Shown: piece by piece, positions 42,851 through 51,748 of the stretch
How the letters are laid out: every line of letters starts with the position of its first letter
Position numbering within the stretch: the stretch's first letter is position 1
From: Lachnospiraceae bacterium XBB2008
GTDB taxonomy: Bacteria; Bacillota; Clostridia; Lachnospirales; Lachnospiraceae
DNA: 64,000 nt
Direction: 5' to 3'
Assembly (NCBI GenBank): GCA_900102235.1
Contig: FMVL01000009.1
Location: 104,466-168,465 of the forward strand
The notes under the pieces: generated by a model
The model's input: the letters and a program-made list of their open reading frames with translations, nothing else
Databases searched by the model: none
What the model was told of the DNA's origin: nothing
Translations under genes and position numbers: made by a program

Positions 42851-43658
42851 GAAAGATATAGAAGCGCTTTCCGATGTTGTAAAAGGATATGCTTCCGGAG
42901 AAGAAGCGGATATCCGCGACAATAAGGAAGGCGCTTTTTCCATTCTTAAAGATGACATATACAGGCTGGTCGAACTTCAGAAGGATCAGCTCCGTATGGC
43001 GTCCGAACAGCGGGATATCCTGGCCGGATACATGTCGGATATATCACATCAGCTCAAGACTCCCATCACATCCATGTCTATCATGGCGGATCTTCTGGAA
43101 GATGCGGATCCCGAGAAGCAGGCCGAATTCATCCACAATATCAAACTGATGCTCGGGAAGATGGAGTGGCTTGTCAAAACTTTGCTTAACATGGCGAAGA
43201 TAGATACCGGCACGGTGGAGTTTAATAAACAGGAGATACCGGTGTCAGACCTGTTAAAAGAAGTGATGCCGTCAGTGAGCATTTTGCTGGATATAAACGA
43301 GCAGAGCATCGAAATGAAGGATGATACGGTCCTCATATGCGACAGAAGATGGACCGTCGAAGCCCTGACCAACATCATCAAGAATGCCATAGAGCATTCG
43401 CCGAAGGGCTCGCAGATAGAGATAAACAGCGGCGCAAACGCCATCTATAAATGGATATCCGTAAGAGACCGCGGCGAAGGAGTAGATAAGGAAACCTACG
43501 CCGGGATGTTCCATCGTTTCAAGTATTCCACCAACGAAAGCGGGTTCGGCATAGGAATGCCTTTGGCACTTTCTATCATGAAGGGGCAGGGAGGAGATAT
43601 CGATATCGAAACTCCCGATAACGGAGAGGGATCCGTCTTTATCTTAAAATTTTTCTGA
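42837..43658 (+). CDS. Soluble sensor histidine kinase
   Basis: 273 aa, GTG start with GGGGGA about 9 nt upstream. A 60-residue charged N-terminus carries no membrane helix, then HisKA with H71 (YMSDISHQLKTPITSMSI) and a HATPase domain (NIIKNAIEHSPKG, VRDRGEGVD, SGFGIGMPLALSIM). Partner of the overlapping response regulator. Kinases next to BceAB-like transporters usually have two membrane helices; this one has none, so it may sense through direct contact with the transporter or a cytosolic signal. Confidence 0.9.
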   Translation: MWVSKKDIEALSDVVKGYASGEEADIRDNKEGAFSILKDDIYRLVELQKDQLRMASEQRDILAGYMSDISHQLKTPITSMSIMADLLEDADPEKQAEFIHNIKLMLGKMEWLVKTLLNMAKIDTGTVEFNKQEIPVSDLLKEVMPSVSILLDINEQSIEMKDDTVLICDRRWTVEALTNIIKNAIEHSPKGSQIEINSGANAIYKWISVRDRGEGVDKETYAGMFHRFKYSTNESGFGIGMPLALSIMKGQGGDIDIETPDNGEGSVFILKFF

Positions 43659-43660
43659 TC

Positions 43661-43714
43661 GTCACTTAAGAGTCATCTGATTGTCACTTTAGAGTCACTT
43701 TGGCCGGTTATGAT
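43661..43714 (+). promoter_or_regulatory. Four tandem 11-bp operator repeats plus -10 box for the ABC transporter
   Basis: GTCA starts at 43661, 43672, 43683 and 43694, exactly every 11 bp. The full units are GTCACTTAAGA, GTCATCTGATT, GTCACTTTAGA and GTCACTTTGGC (consensus GTCAcTTtaga). TATGAT (43709-43714, 5 of 6 to TATAAT) follows 4 nt after the last unit, with no proper -35. This is the layout of activator sites for OmpR/PhoB-family regulators, and such a regulator is encoded 0.8 kb upstream. Confidence 0.75.
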
Positions 43715-43741
43715 AGTCCCATCAAAAGGAGGAACTGTCAT

Positions 43742-44425
43742 ATGGCTGTCTTAGAAGTAAAGAATCTGTCCAAAACATACGGAGAGGGAGAAACGAGGGT
43801 AGAGGCGCTCAAGTCTGTATCCTTTAGTGTGGAGCGCGGTGAGTTCGTGGCGATCATCGGGGCATCCGGGTCGGGCAAGTCCACCCTGATGAACCAGATC
43901 GGCGGGATCGATAAGCCGACCTCCGGTTCCGTCCGGATCGAGGACAGAGAGATCACCGGTATGGACGAGGATGAACTCGCCATATTCCGCAGAAGGAATA
44001 TCGGGATGATCTACCAGTTCTATAATCTGATCCCAACCCTTACAACCGAAGAAAACATCATGCTTCCATGGCTTCTTGACGGTAAAAAGGAGAACAGGAA
44101 GAAGCTGTCCGAGTTACTTGACGCGCTGGGCCTAAAGGAGCGTGCGTCGCATCTTCCGGGCGAGATGTCCGGCGGCCAGCAGCAGCGTGTATCCATCGGA
44201 AGGGCGCTCATTAACGAGCCTGCTTTCATCCTTGCCGATGAGCCTACCGGTAACCTGGACAGCAGGATGGGTGCGGAGATAATGGATATCCTGAAATACT
44301 CAAACCAGAAGCTTAACCAGACGATCCTGCTCATAACTCATGATGAAAAGATAGCTCTTCAGGCCGATCGTATAATCACCATGCGAGACGGCGAGATAGT
44401 CGGCGACGAGGTGATCAAGGCATGA
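43742..44425 (+). CDS. ABC transporter ATPase (LolD/MacB/BceA type)
   Basis: 227 aa. Walker A GASGSGKSTLMNQI, Q-loop region MIYQFYNLIPTLT, signature LPGEMSGGQQQRVSIGRAL (19 residues), Walker B FILADEPTG and H-loop LLITHDEKI. ATG 43742 is preferred because AAGGAGG ends 9 nt upstream. Overlaps the permease by 4 nt. The adjacent two-component genes and operator suggest it is induced by a stress such as antimicrobial peptides. Confidence 0.95.
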   Translation: MAVLEVKNLSKTYGEGETRVEALKSVSFSVERGEFVAIIGASGSGKSTLMNQIGGIDKPTSGSVRIEDREITGMDEDELAIFRRRNIGMIYQFYNLIPTLTTEENIMLPWLLDGKKENRKKLSELLDALGLKERASHLPGEMSGGQQQRVSIGRALINEPAFILADEPTGNLDSRMGAEIMDILKYSNQKLNQTILLITHDEKIALQADRIITMRDGEIVGDEVIKA

Positions 44426-46410
44426 AGATAACATCAAGACTGGCGCTCAGTCATTTTAAGAAAAATAAAAAACGCACATCGCTCTCGATCGTGGCGATCG
44501 CCATGTCGTGCGCACTCATCACTGCGGTCATGTGCTTTGCGACCAGCGGCTTGGATATGTTGAAAAACATCCTCGGAGACGACTTCTCCGAGTACGGGAG
44601 TGCAGTGAACGTGATGGTGCTTTTCCCGGCACTCATACTGACCGGACTTATCACGTTAATGGCGTATTCGGTCATCAGCAATATATTCCGGGCATCGGCA
44701 GACGATCGCGTCAAAGAACTCGGCATACTTAAATGCGTGGGAGGGACCGGGAAGCAGATCAGAAAGACCGTGATCAGTGAGGGAATGTGGCTGAGCCTCA
44801 TAGGGATCCCCGCGGGTCTCATCGCAGGGTTGTTGCTTGGTTATATCGGAGTTAAGATCGCCGGCCTGTATGTTGACAGGATCGTGGAGGTCACGAAGAG
44901 CATCATCATGCGCAGGTTTGATGCCGAACTAAACTTCAAAGTGAGCGCATATACATTCATCATTGCAGCGCTTTTTGCATTCGGCACGGTGATCGTCTCT
45001 GCGCTTAAACCTGCCCGGCAGATGAGTAAGATCACGGCAGTCGAATGCGTGAGATTTGGCAATAACCATGACCGGACGGTAAGATGCGCCCGAGGCAGCA
45101 GGCTGTGGAAAGGTCTCTGGGGATTTGAAGGAGAACTGGGGGCAAGGAACATCAACAGAAACAGAAAGAGTTTTAAGCCCGCCATCAGAGCTCTCACTCT
45201 CGGCATCTGTCTGCTGCTCGTATCGGCAGGTCTGACCTCACAGTTTCGCGATATCAGGCAGTTCATGAAGTCCGAGCATAACAGGCTCATAGTGGATTAC
45301 GTGTCACTGCGCGATGAGGGTGACGATCCCGCAACAGGCAGGAGAGCGGACATAATATTACATCCGATCGACGCGGATACATATAACGAGATCAACGACA
45401 GATTAAACGCTTTCGGTGATTTCGAGGTATGGGGATACGGAAGTAACCGTGAGACATATTATGCCAAAGCCGATGAGACTGTATTCACCGACGATATGAA
45501 GCAGGCTGACGATGTAGTGAACGGATACGGTGAAATGTCCTTCGATATGGTGTCGGTTACCGACTCTTTGTACCGGCAGATCTGTGATGCGACGAACACC
45601 GCATATGGCGGGAATATCCTGATCAATACCTACACTTACAATGAAGACGGCGTAAGAAAGGAGATCGTGCCTTTTACTGAGGACTTAAAGGAATTCGAAC
45701 TCGTGACGGCACAGGGGGAAACGAGCAGGATGCGGATAGACGGATCTCTGGGCAGAGAGGATTGTGACGAGTGGCTTTTTGACTGGATAAACAGGGCAAC
45801 GGTGATGGTCATAACACCGGGAGCCGACGCCAGATACTTTGACTGGTATTGCGAGCCGGGTGACCGGGAGGAAGAGTTCGTTAAATATGCACGCAGCGTG
45901 CTGGACGAGTACTATCCGAACCTGACGGATGATGCGTACGCGGATCAGGGCTATACGACCAGGATCAGCAGGGAAGACACTATGTCCATGGCACTTAATG
46001 TTATGTTCTTACTGATCGAAGCGATAATGTACGGATTCGTCATCCTGCTCACGCTCATGGGATTCGCCGGATTCATCAGTACGATAACTGCCGGCATACG
46101 CGCCAGGAGCGGCGAGATCGCAGTGCTCAAAAGTGTCGGCATGACCGGTCCGGCGATCAGAAAGATGCTCTACAGCGAGAGCGTGTATTGTACAGCCAAA
46201 GCCTCCCTGCTTGGAGTCATCGCAGGGATCCTGATCCCGTGGCTGATAAATCTTCCGCTCAGACAGTCCTTTCCCGTCAGGTTCCATCTGCCCGTATATG
46301 CCATAGTGCTGAGCATAGGCATGGTTTTCGGGGTGGTCCTGATCATAACACGCACTGAGATCGGCAGGATGAAGGACAAGAGTCTGATCGAGGCGATACG
46401 CATGCCCTGA
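44422..46410 (+). CDS. FtsX/BceB-like ABC permease
   Basis: 662 aa. About five membrane helices in the first 275 residues, then a large extracytoplasmic domain of about 250 residues (275-530), then three helices at the C-terminus. Two FtsX-type modules flank the outer domain (VKELGILKCVGGTGKQIRKT and GEIAVLKSVGMTGPAIRKM). This plan resembles BceB/YtrF-type permeases that remove or detect peptide antibiotics. The substrate cannot be assigned. Translationally coupled to the ATPase. Confidence 0.9.
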   Translation: MKITSRLALSHFKKNKKRTSLSIVAIAMSCALITAVMCFATSGLDMLKNILGDDFSEYGSAVNVMVLFPALILTGLITLMAYSVISNIFRASADDRVKELGILKCVGGTGKQIRKTVISEGMWLSLIGIPAGLIAGLLLGYIGVKIAGLYVDRIVEVTKSIIMRRFDAELNFKVSAYTFIIAALFAFGTVIVSALKPARQMSKITAVECVRFGNNHDRTVRCARGSRLWKGLWGFEGELGARNINRNRKSFKPAIRALTLGICLLLVSAGLTSQFRDIRQFMKSEHNRLIVDYVSLRDEGDDPATGRRADIILHPIDADTYNEINDRLNAFGDFEVWGYGSNRETYYAKADETVFTDDMKQADDVVNGYGEMSFDMVSVTDSLYRQICDATNTAYGGNILINTYTYNEDGVRKEIVPFTEDLKEFELVTAQGETSRMRIDGSLGREDCDEWLFDWINRATVMVITPGADARYFDWYCEPGDREEEFVKYARSVLDEYYPNLTDDAYADQGYTTRISREDTMSMALNVMFLLIEAIMYGFVILLTLMGFAGFISTITAGIRARSGEIAVLKSVGMTGPAIRKMLYSESVYCTAKASLLGVIAGILIPWLINLPLRQSFPVRFHLPVYAIVLSIGMVFGVVLIITRTEIGRMKDKSLIEAIRMP

Positions 46411-46440
46411 GACCGGGTTAATGATCTGCTTATACCGGTG

Positions 46441-46469
46441 ATGTCAATTACGTCTTAAAATGTTATCAT
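46441..46469 (+). promoter_or_regulatory. Candidate sigma-A promoter before the first alpha/beta hydrolase
   Basis: ATGTCA at 46441-46446 (4 of 6), a 17-nt spacer and TATCAT at 46464-46469 (5 of 6). Transcription would begin near 46475, the base of the hairpin at 46474. Confidence 0.5.
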
Positions 46470-46473
46470 TAAT

Positions 46474-46502
46474 GGGTACGGAACCGACTTGGTTTCGTAC
46501 CC
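46474..46502 (+). promoter_or_regulatory. 5'-leader hairpin directly before an RBS
   Basis: A 12-bp stem (46474-46485 with 46491-46502, one G-U pair) around a GACTT loop ends one base before the GGAG ribosome binding site of the gene at 46512. There is no T-run, so it is not a terminator; a 5' stability element or translation control is more likely. Confidence 0.6.
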
Positions 46503-46511
46503 GGAGAAGAT

Positions 46512-47261
46512 ATGAAATTCACAGAATACGGAAAAGATAATAAAGATACGATCCTTTTGCTTCACGGCGGTGGATTATCCTGGTGGAATTACAAGGAAGT
46601 TTCCGAGCTCCTTCAGGGGGAGTATCATGTCATCCTTCCGATCCTGGACGGGCATGCGGGAAGTGACAGACCGTTTACCGGCATAGAAGATAACGCATCC
46701 GAGATCATCTCATTCATTGATGAACAACTGTCCGGTTCGGTATTGTTGATGGGCGGGCTGTCCCTCGGCGCTCAGATCCTGCTTGAGATCTTATCAAAGA
46801 GAAGTGGGATATGCCGTTACGCGATCATAGAAAGTGCGATGGTGATACCTTCTAAATTCACGCATGCCATGATAAAACCCGCATTCGGCAGCAGTTACGG
46901 GCTGATAAAACAGAAATGGTTCTCGAAACTGCAATTTGGATCGCTTCACATGAAGCCGGACCTGTTCGAAGATTATTACCGGGTTACGAGTGAAATAAAA
47001 AAGGCGGATATGATCGCTTTTCTTCAGGCGAATACCGCATATGAACTTAAAGGATCCATCGGTGAGAGTTTGGCCGATGTACACATATTCATCGGACAGA
47101 AGGAAAACAGGGGGATCAAAGATTCGGCGGTTAAGATCCGCGATATGATACCCGGTTCGACCATGACCGTTCTGCCGGGCCTGTATCACGGAGAGTTTTC
47201 GATAAATCATGCGGATGAGTACGTCCGAAAGATCGGAGAGATGATTTCGAAGGAGGTGTAG
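46512..47261 (+). CDS. Alpha/beta hydrolase
   Basis: 249 aa. Oxyanion-hole segment LLLHGGGLSWWNYKEV (about residues 17-32), nucleophile elbow GGLSLGAQ (S near residue 85) and terminal histidine in LYHGEFS are in the expected order for an alpha/beta hydrolase of the lipase/esterase or BioH/MenH-like group. No signal peptide. The substrate is unknown. GGAGAAG precedes ATG 46512; 1 base separates it from another hydrolase gene, so the two form an operon. Confidence 0.85.
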   Translation: MKFTEYGKDNKDTILLLHGGGLSWWNYKEVSELLQGEYHVILPILDGHAGSDRPFTGIEDNASEIISFIDEQLSGSVLLMGGLSLGAQILLEILSKRSGICRYAIIESAMVIPSKFTHAMIKPAFGSSYGLIKQKWFSKLQFGSLHMKPDLFEDYYRVTSEIKKADMIAFLQANTAYELKGSIGESLADVHIFIGQKENRGIKDSAVKIRDMIPGSTMTVLPGLYHGEFSINHADEYVRKIGEMISKEV

Positions 47262-47262
47262 C

Positions 47263-48147
47263 ATGCCGGAATTATATGCATCCTGGTACGATGAAGTTCC
47301 TAAAGGAGATTTTATCTCCAAAGCTCCGACTTACCATGTCGGAGAACTGTTCGACCGTTTCCATGAGGGCGAGTATTCATATAATGATATGACGCTTAAG
47401 TATTACTGGTATGATCCGCGTGAATTCGGCGCGGCTGATGACGGAAAGCTTACATTGCTTACTTTTCTGCACGGAACCAGCAATGCCCTCGTCGGCGATG
47501 TGTGCATCAACTATACCGGTGCCGAACTGTATGCTTCCGATCCTTATCAGAAAACTCTTGGAGGCGCGTTTATCCTGATCCCGGTCGCCAATGAATACCG
47601 CGACGAAGAGGGCAGAGTACAGGGATACTGGTCGCCGGATTATTTTGAGATCGTGCACAGTCTCTTTCTTGATTTTATTGAAAACAAGACGAACAGCGTC
47701 GGGCTTAAGGTATTACTCGGTAATTCCTCGGGCGCAACTTTCGTATTAAGGCTCATGGATAACTACATGGATGATTTTGACGTCGTCATCCCCGTCGGCA
47801 GCGATGCACTGCCGGATGATGCCGGTCTGGACCGGTATGATGAAAAGGGCAAATGCCTGTTTCTGGCTATATGCAAAAGAGACGAATTCCACCCATTTGA
47901 GGAAAAGCTCAAGGACAGAATGGAGCGGCTGGAACGCATGAAAAATGCATTCCTGTTTCTTCCGGAATGGACAAGGAACGGAGATAAGGGGATCGCCTCG
48001 ATAGACGGAGGGATAGAGATGGGGCAGCACTGTCTCATGAATGCGATCCAGTCCAACCTCATGTTTGATGACGGCACTCCGATGGATCCGAGACTTCCGA
48101 AGGGCCTTACCGGATGGATCGCGGATCATGCGAAGACGGGACCGTAA
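47263..48147 (+). CDS. Alpha/beta hydrolase (esterase-like)
   Basis: 294 aa. TFLHGTSNALVGD provides the oxyanion region, GNSSGATF (about residues 154-161) the nucleophile elbow, and EMGQHCLMNAI the likely catalytic histidine. The fold resembles the esterase/PHB-depolymerase-like group; cytosolic since no signal peptide is seen. GGAGGTGT lies 6 nt before ATG 47263. The stop is followed 13 nt later by the MATE coding region. Confidence 0.75.
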   Translation: MPELYASWYDEVPKGDFISKAPTYHVGELFDRFHEGEYSYNDMTLKYYWYDPREFGAADDGKLTLLTFLHGTSNALVGDVCINYTGAELYASDPYQKTLGGAFILIPVANEYRDEEGRVQGYWSPDYFEIVHSLFLDFIENKTNSVGLKVLLGNSSGATFVLRLMDNYMDDFDVVIPVGSDALPDDAGLDRYDEKGKCLFLAICKRDEFHPFEEKLKDRMERLERMKNAFLFLPEWTRNGDKGIASIDGGIEMGQHCLMNAIQSNLMFDDGTPMDPRLPKGLTGWIADHAKTGP

Positions 48148-48160
48148 AGGGTAAATAACG

Positions 48161-49507
48161 ATAAACAAAGAACTGTATAGAAAAATATGGGTAGTATCCC
48201 TGCCCATCATCTTACAGAATCTCATCGACGCTGCGGTAAGCAGCGCCGATGTTTTGATGCTCAATTACGTGGGGCAGGATGCCATAAGTTCGGTATCGCT
48301 TGCAAACAGTCCGGTGAGCATTCTTTTTATGTTTCTGTACGGAGTCGGAACGGGCATCGCCATGCTTGCCGCACAGTACTACGGAAAGGGTGATCTTAAG
48401 ACCATCGAGAAGGTTGAAGGCATCGGACTTAAATTCGCTCTGATCGTCGCGATAGCCGGTGCAGCCGTTTGCGGGATCTGTCCGCGATTACTGATGAAGA
48501 TCTATACATCGGAAGAAGTGCTCATTGAAACGGGATCGGTATATTTAAGATTCATAGCGCCCGGACTTATCTTCTGGGCGATAAGCGCCGTGTACATGTC
48601 GATTCTCAGATGCATCGGAAAGGTGAGCGTTGCGACGGTACTTGAAACGATAGCGCTCGCATGCAATGTGGCTCTGAACGCTGTTTTTATATTCGGGCTG
48701 TTCGGTGCCCCGAAGCTGGGAGTTTTGGGCGTTGCGATCGCGACAACTTTAAGCCGCCTTATCCAGCTGGTCGGCTGCATCATCGTATCGGCTTCAAAGC
48801 CGGGTGTGGCACTCACATTTAAGACCATGTTTCAAAAGCACAAAGTGCTGGAAAAAGACTTTATCACCATGGCCATGCCGGCTATCGGCAATGACCTCGC
48901 ATGGTCAGTTGCTTTTTCGGTATATTCCGCTATCATAGGCCATCTGGGCAATGATGCGGTTGCGGCTTACTCCATCGTCAATGTTGTCAGAAACCTGGGA
49001 TGTGTCATGTGCTACGGTATCGGATCGGCTACGGGGATCGTGGTTGGACAGATACTCGGCGAGGGAGATCTGGAAAAAGGTACCAGGGCCGGACATTTAT
49101 GTTTAAGACTGGCAGTCATTACGGGTATCTTAGGCGGCATCGTTGTGCTTGCGGTAATGCCGGCGGCCATTTATTTTGCCGATATCACACCTCTGGCAAA
49201 GGACTATCTTAAGTTCATGCTGCTTATCAATACATATTACATTACGGGAACAAGCGTTAACACCTGTCTTATCGCCGGAGTATTCAGGGCAGGGGGCGAT
49301 TCCAAGTTCGGCTTTAAATGCGATCTTATCGATATGTGGGCATATGCCGTTCCGCTTGGATTACTGGCGGCATTTGTATTTAAATTCCCCGTAAAACTTG
49401 TATATTTCCTGTTATGCACGGACGAATTCGTCAAGTGGCCCTGGGTGTTTAAGCATTTCTATTCGCATAAGTGGGCGAGGAACATCACCCGTGATGACAT
49501 AGACTGA
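48161..49507 (+). CDS. MATE-family efflux protein, apparent ATA start
   Basis: 448 aa if begun at ATA 48161; about 12 membrane helices. The open frame upstream of the first usual start codon (TTG 48254) encodes the family's normal opening, NKELYRKIWVVSLPIILQNL followed by IDAAVSSADVLML, which forms the first helix; starting at 48254 would delete it. A stop at 48152-48154 bounds the frame, and the only codon at the right place for MNKELYRK is ATA, with AAAGGG 9 nt upstream. Probably exports drugs or toxic organics using an ion gradient. ATA initiation, a mutated ATG or a base error are all possible. Confidence 0.85.
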   Translation: MNKELYRKIWVVSLPIILQNLIDAAVSSADVLMLNYVGQDAISSVSLANSPVSILFMFLYGVGTGIAMLAAQYYGKGDLKTIEKVEGIGLKFALIVAIAGAAVCGICPRLLMKIYTSEEVLIETGSVYLRFIAPGLIFWAISAVYMSILRCIGKVSVATVLETIALACNVALNAVFIFGLFGAPKLGVLGVAIATTLSRLIQLVGCIIVSASKPGVALTFKTMFQKHKVLEKDFITMAMPAIGNDLAWSVAFSVYSAIIGHLGNDAVAAYSIVNVVRNLGCVMCYGIGSATGIVVGQILGEGDLEKGTRAGHLCLRLAVITGILGGIVVLAVMPAAIYFADITPLAKDYLKFMLLINTYYITGTSVNTCLIAGVFRAGGDSKFGFKCDLIDMWAYAVPLGLLAAFVFKFPVKLVYFLLCTDEFVKWPWVFKHFYSHKWARNITRDDID

Positions 49508-49544
49508 GAGTTATCTGTTTACCGCAATGAAAGTCGGAGGTATT

Positions 49545-51734
49545 ATGGACAGGAAATCATTGGAAGCTTTATTAGATGACATGTCGATCGAAGAAAAGGT
49601 AATGCAGCTGGTGCAGATCCCCGGTTCTGAGTATCTGGCCGAAGCCGAGATCACCGGAATTGAGAGAGGCAGGGTTGAAGAAAATGTAAAAAAACTTGCC
49701 GGAAGTACCCTGGGAATATGGGGAAGCAAAAACCTCAGAGAGATTCAGGACCGGTATATTAAGGAACACCCTCATCATATTCCTCTCATGTTCATGCTTG
49801 ATGTCATACACGGGCATAAGACAGTATTTCCATGTCCTTTGGGACAGGGAGCTTCTTTTGATCCGGAGAGGACAAAGAAGGGCGCCACCGTGCAGGCGCG
49901 TGAGGCAGCCGCAGACGGTGTTCATGTCACTTTTTCACCCATGTCGGATCTGTGCAGGGACGCGAGATGGGGCAGGATCATGGAATCCACCGGTGAGGAT
50001 AAATACTTGAATTCTCTTATGGCTTCGGCCATGGTAGAGGGATATCAGGGCGACGACTTAACGGATCCCGAACATCTGGCGGCTTGTGTAAAGCATTTCG
50101 CGGCATACGGAGCTGCCGAGGGAGGAAGGGATTATAACAATACCGAGCTTTCCGAACATACGCTCAGGGAGCATTACCTTCGGGCATACGGGGAGGCCAT
50201 AAAGAAAGATCCGGCGATGGTCATGACTTCATTTAACTCCGTAAACGGCATTCCCGCTACAGGAAATCAGTTCCTTATGAGAAAGATCTTAAGGGAAGAG
50301 TTTGGCTTTAAGGGTGTATTGATCTCTGACTGGGGTGCTGTCGGAGAACTGATAAACCACGGATTTGCCGAGGATAAAAAGGATGCCGCATATCGGGCCA
50401 TGATGGCCGGCGTGGATATAGACATGTGTTCGGGCTGTTACAGCGAACAGCTGGAAGAACTCGTGGAAACCGGTGCTGTTTCGATGAAGATGCTCGATGA
50501 AGCTGTCTTAAGAGTCCTTAACATGAAAAATGACCTGGGGCTCTTTGAAGATCCTTACAGGGGTATCGTCTCGGATGCCGGTCCGGTGATCACCGAAGAA
50601 AGCAGACGCCTGGCAAGGGAAGCAGTTGCAGCGAGCCTGGTACTTCTCGAAAACAATGATAAAACGCTGCCTCTCGGAAAAGGAAAAACCTCTTTTATCG
50701 GTCCGTATGCCGATACAAAAAAGCTTCAGAGTTCGTGGGCTTTTTCGGGCGAAGACGATAATACCGTGACCGTATGGGAAGCAGCTAAGGAGGTTTATGA
50801 GCCGGACAGTATTAAAGTCGCAGCGGGCTGTACCATGCTGGATCAGGATGCGATGACTGCAAGAGGGATCCGTCATACGGATCAATGGCAGGAAGAAAAC
50901 GACAGACTCCTGGCAGAGGCTGTACAAACCGCAGAATGGGCCGATACTGTGGTCCTGTGTCTCGGAGAGGACTTCGCCCAGTCCGGAGAAGCTGCAAGTA
51001 AGGCAAGCCTTAAGCTGCCCGCAGTACAGCTAAAGCTCCTTAAGGAGATCAAAAAGACGGGTAAGAGGATCGTAACGCTCATATTTACGGGACGTCCCCT
51101 TGAACTGGATGAAGTTAAGGAACTTTCGGATGCGCTGATGATCTGCTGGCTGCCGGGTACCGAGGGCGGACATGGTGTGATGGATGTTGTGTCCGGAAAG
51201 ATTTCTCCTTCGGGAAGATTGCCTGTCAGCTTCCCTTATACCGTCGGCCAGGAACCGCTGCATTATGATATGTATCCCACAGGTCGTCCCAAACCGGCAA
51301 GCGGTCCGTCCGAATTTACTTCGAGGTACCTTGACTGTGAGAACGGAGCACTTTATCCTTTTGGTTACGGACTCTCATATACATCGTTTGAATACGGCGA
51401 GCCGAAGCTGAGTGCATCCGAAATGACATCCGAAGATACCTTAACCGCTTCCGTGTCCATCAGGAATACAGGGGATGTGCCGGGCGATGTAACGGTACAG
51501 ATGTACATAAGAGATGTATGCGCGAGCCGCGTCCGCCCCGTCAGGGAACTGGCCGGTTTTAGGAAGATACATTTAAATCCCGGAGAAGAAAAGGCAGTTA
51601 GTTTTGTTATAAAAGAGGAAATGTTGCGCTTCTGGACCGCAGAGGAAAAATGGGCAAGTGAACCCGGCAGGTTTAATGTGTGGCTGTGTGACGGCAGCAC
51701 TAAAGGAAGAGCGCTTGAATTCAGCCTGAAATGA
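49545..51734 (+). CDS. GH3 beta-glycosidase (beta-glucosidase/beta-xylosidase type)
   Basis: 729 aa with no signal peptide, so intracellular. N-terminal (alpha/beta)8 barrel with the nucleophile aspartate in FKGVLISDWGAVGEL (about residue 265), an alpha/beta sandwich domain (residues about 370-560) and a C-terminal fibronectin-III-like domain (from about 640, DVTVQMYIRDVCASRVRPVR). KHFAAYGAAEGGRDYNNTEL is typical of bacterial beta-glucosidases. It cleaves sugars from short imported oligosaccharides, complementing the GH67 enzyme. ATG 49545 follows GGAGGT by 5 nt and is preferred over ATG 49527. Confidence 0.93.
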   Translation: MDRKSLEALLDDMSIEEKVMQLVQIPGSEYLAEAEITGIERGRVEENVKKLAGSTLGIWGSKNLREIQDRYIKEHPHHIPLMFMLDVIHGHKTVFPCPLGQGASFDPERTKKGATVQAREAAADGVHVTFSPMSDLCRDARWGRIMESTGEDKYLNSLMASAMVEGYQGDDLTDPEHLAACVKHFAAYGAAEGGRDYNNTELSEHTLREHYLRAYGEAIKKDPAMVMTSFNSVNGIPATGNQFLMRKILREEFGFKGVLISDWGAVGELINHGFAEDKKDAAYRAMMAGVDIDMCSGCYSEQLEELVETGAVSMKMLDEAVLRVLNMKNDLGLFEDPYRGIVSDAGPVITEESRRLAREAVAASLVLLENNDKTLPLGKGKTSFIGPYADTKKLQSSWAFSGEDDNTVTVWEAAKEVYEPDSIKVAAGCTMLDQDAMTARGIRHTDQWQEENDRLLAEAVQTAEWADTVVLCLGEDFAQSGEAASKASLKLPAVQLKLLKEIKKTGKRIVTLIFTGRPLELDEVKELSDALMICWLPGTEGGHGVMDVVSGKISPSGRLPVSFPYTVGQEPLHYDMYPTGRPKPASGPSEFTSRYLDCENGALYPFGYGLSYTSFEYGEPKLSASEMTSEDTLTASVSIRNTGDVPGDVTVQMYIRDVCASRVRPVRELAGFRKIHLNPGEEKAVSFVIKEEMLRFWTAEEKWASEPGRFNVWLCDGSTKGRALEFSLK

Positions 51735-51748
51735 CACCGGAGATAAGC

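Noticed and set aside
48187..48393. Separate 68-residue open frame from ATG 48187
   Set aside because: It is a shadow of the MATE gene; the MATE frame across this stretch encodes the conserved first helix.
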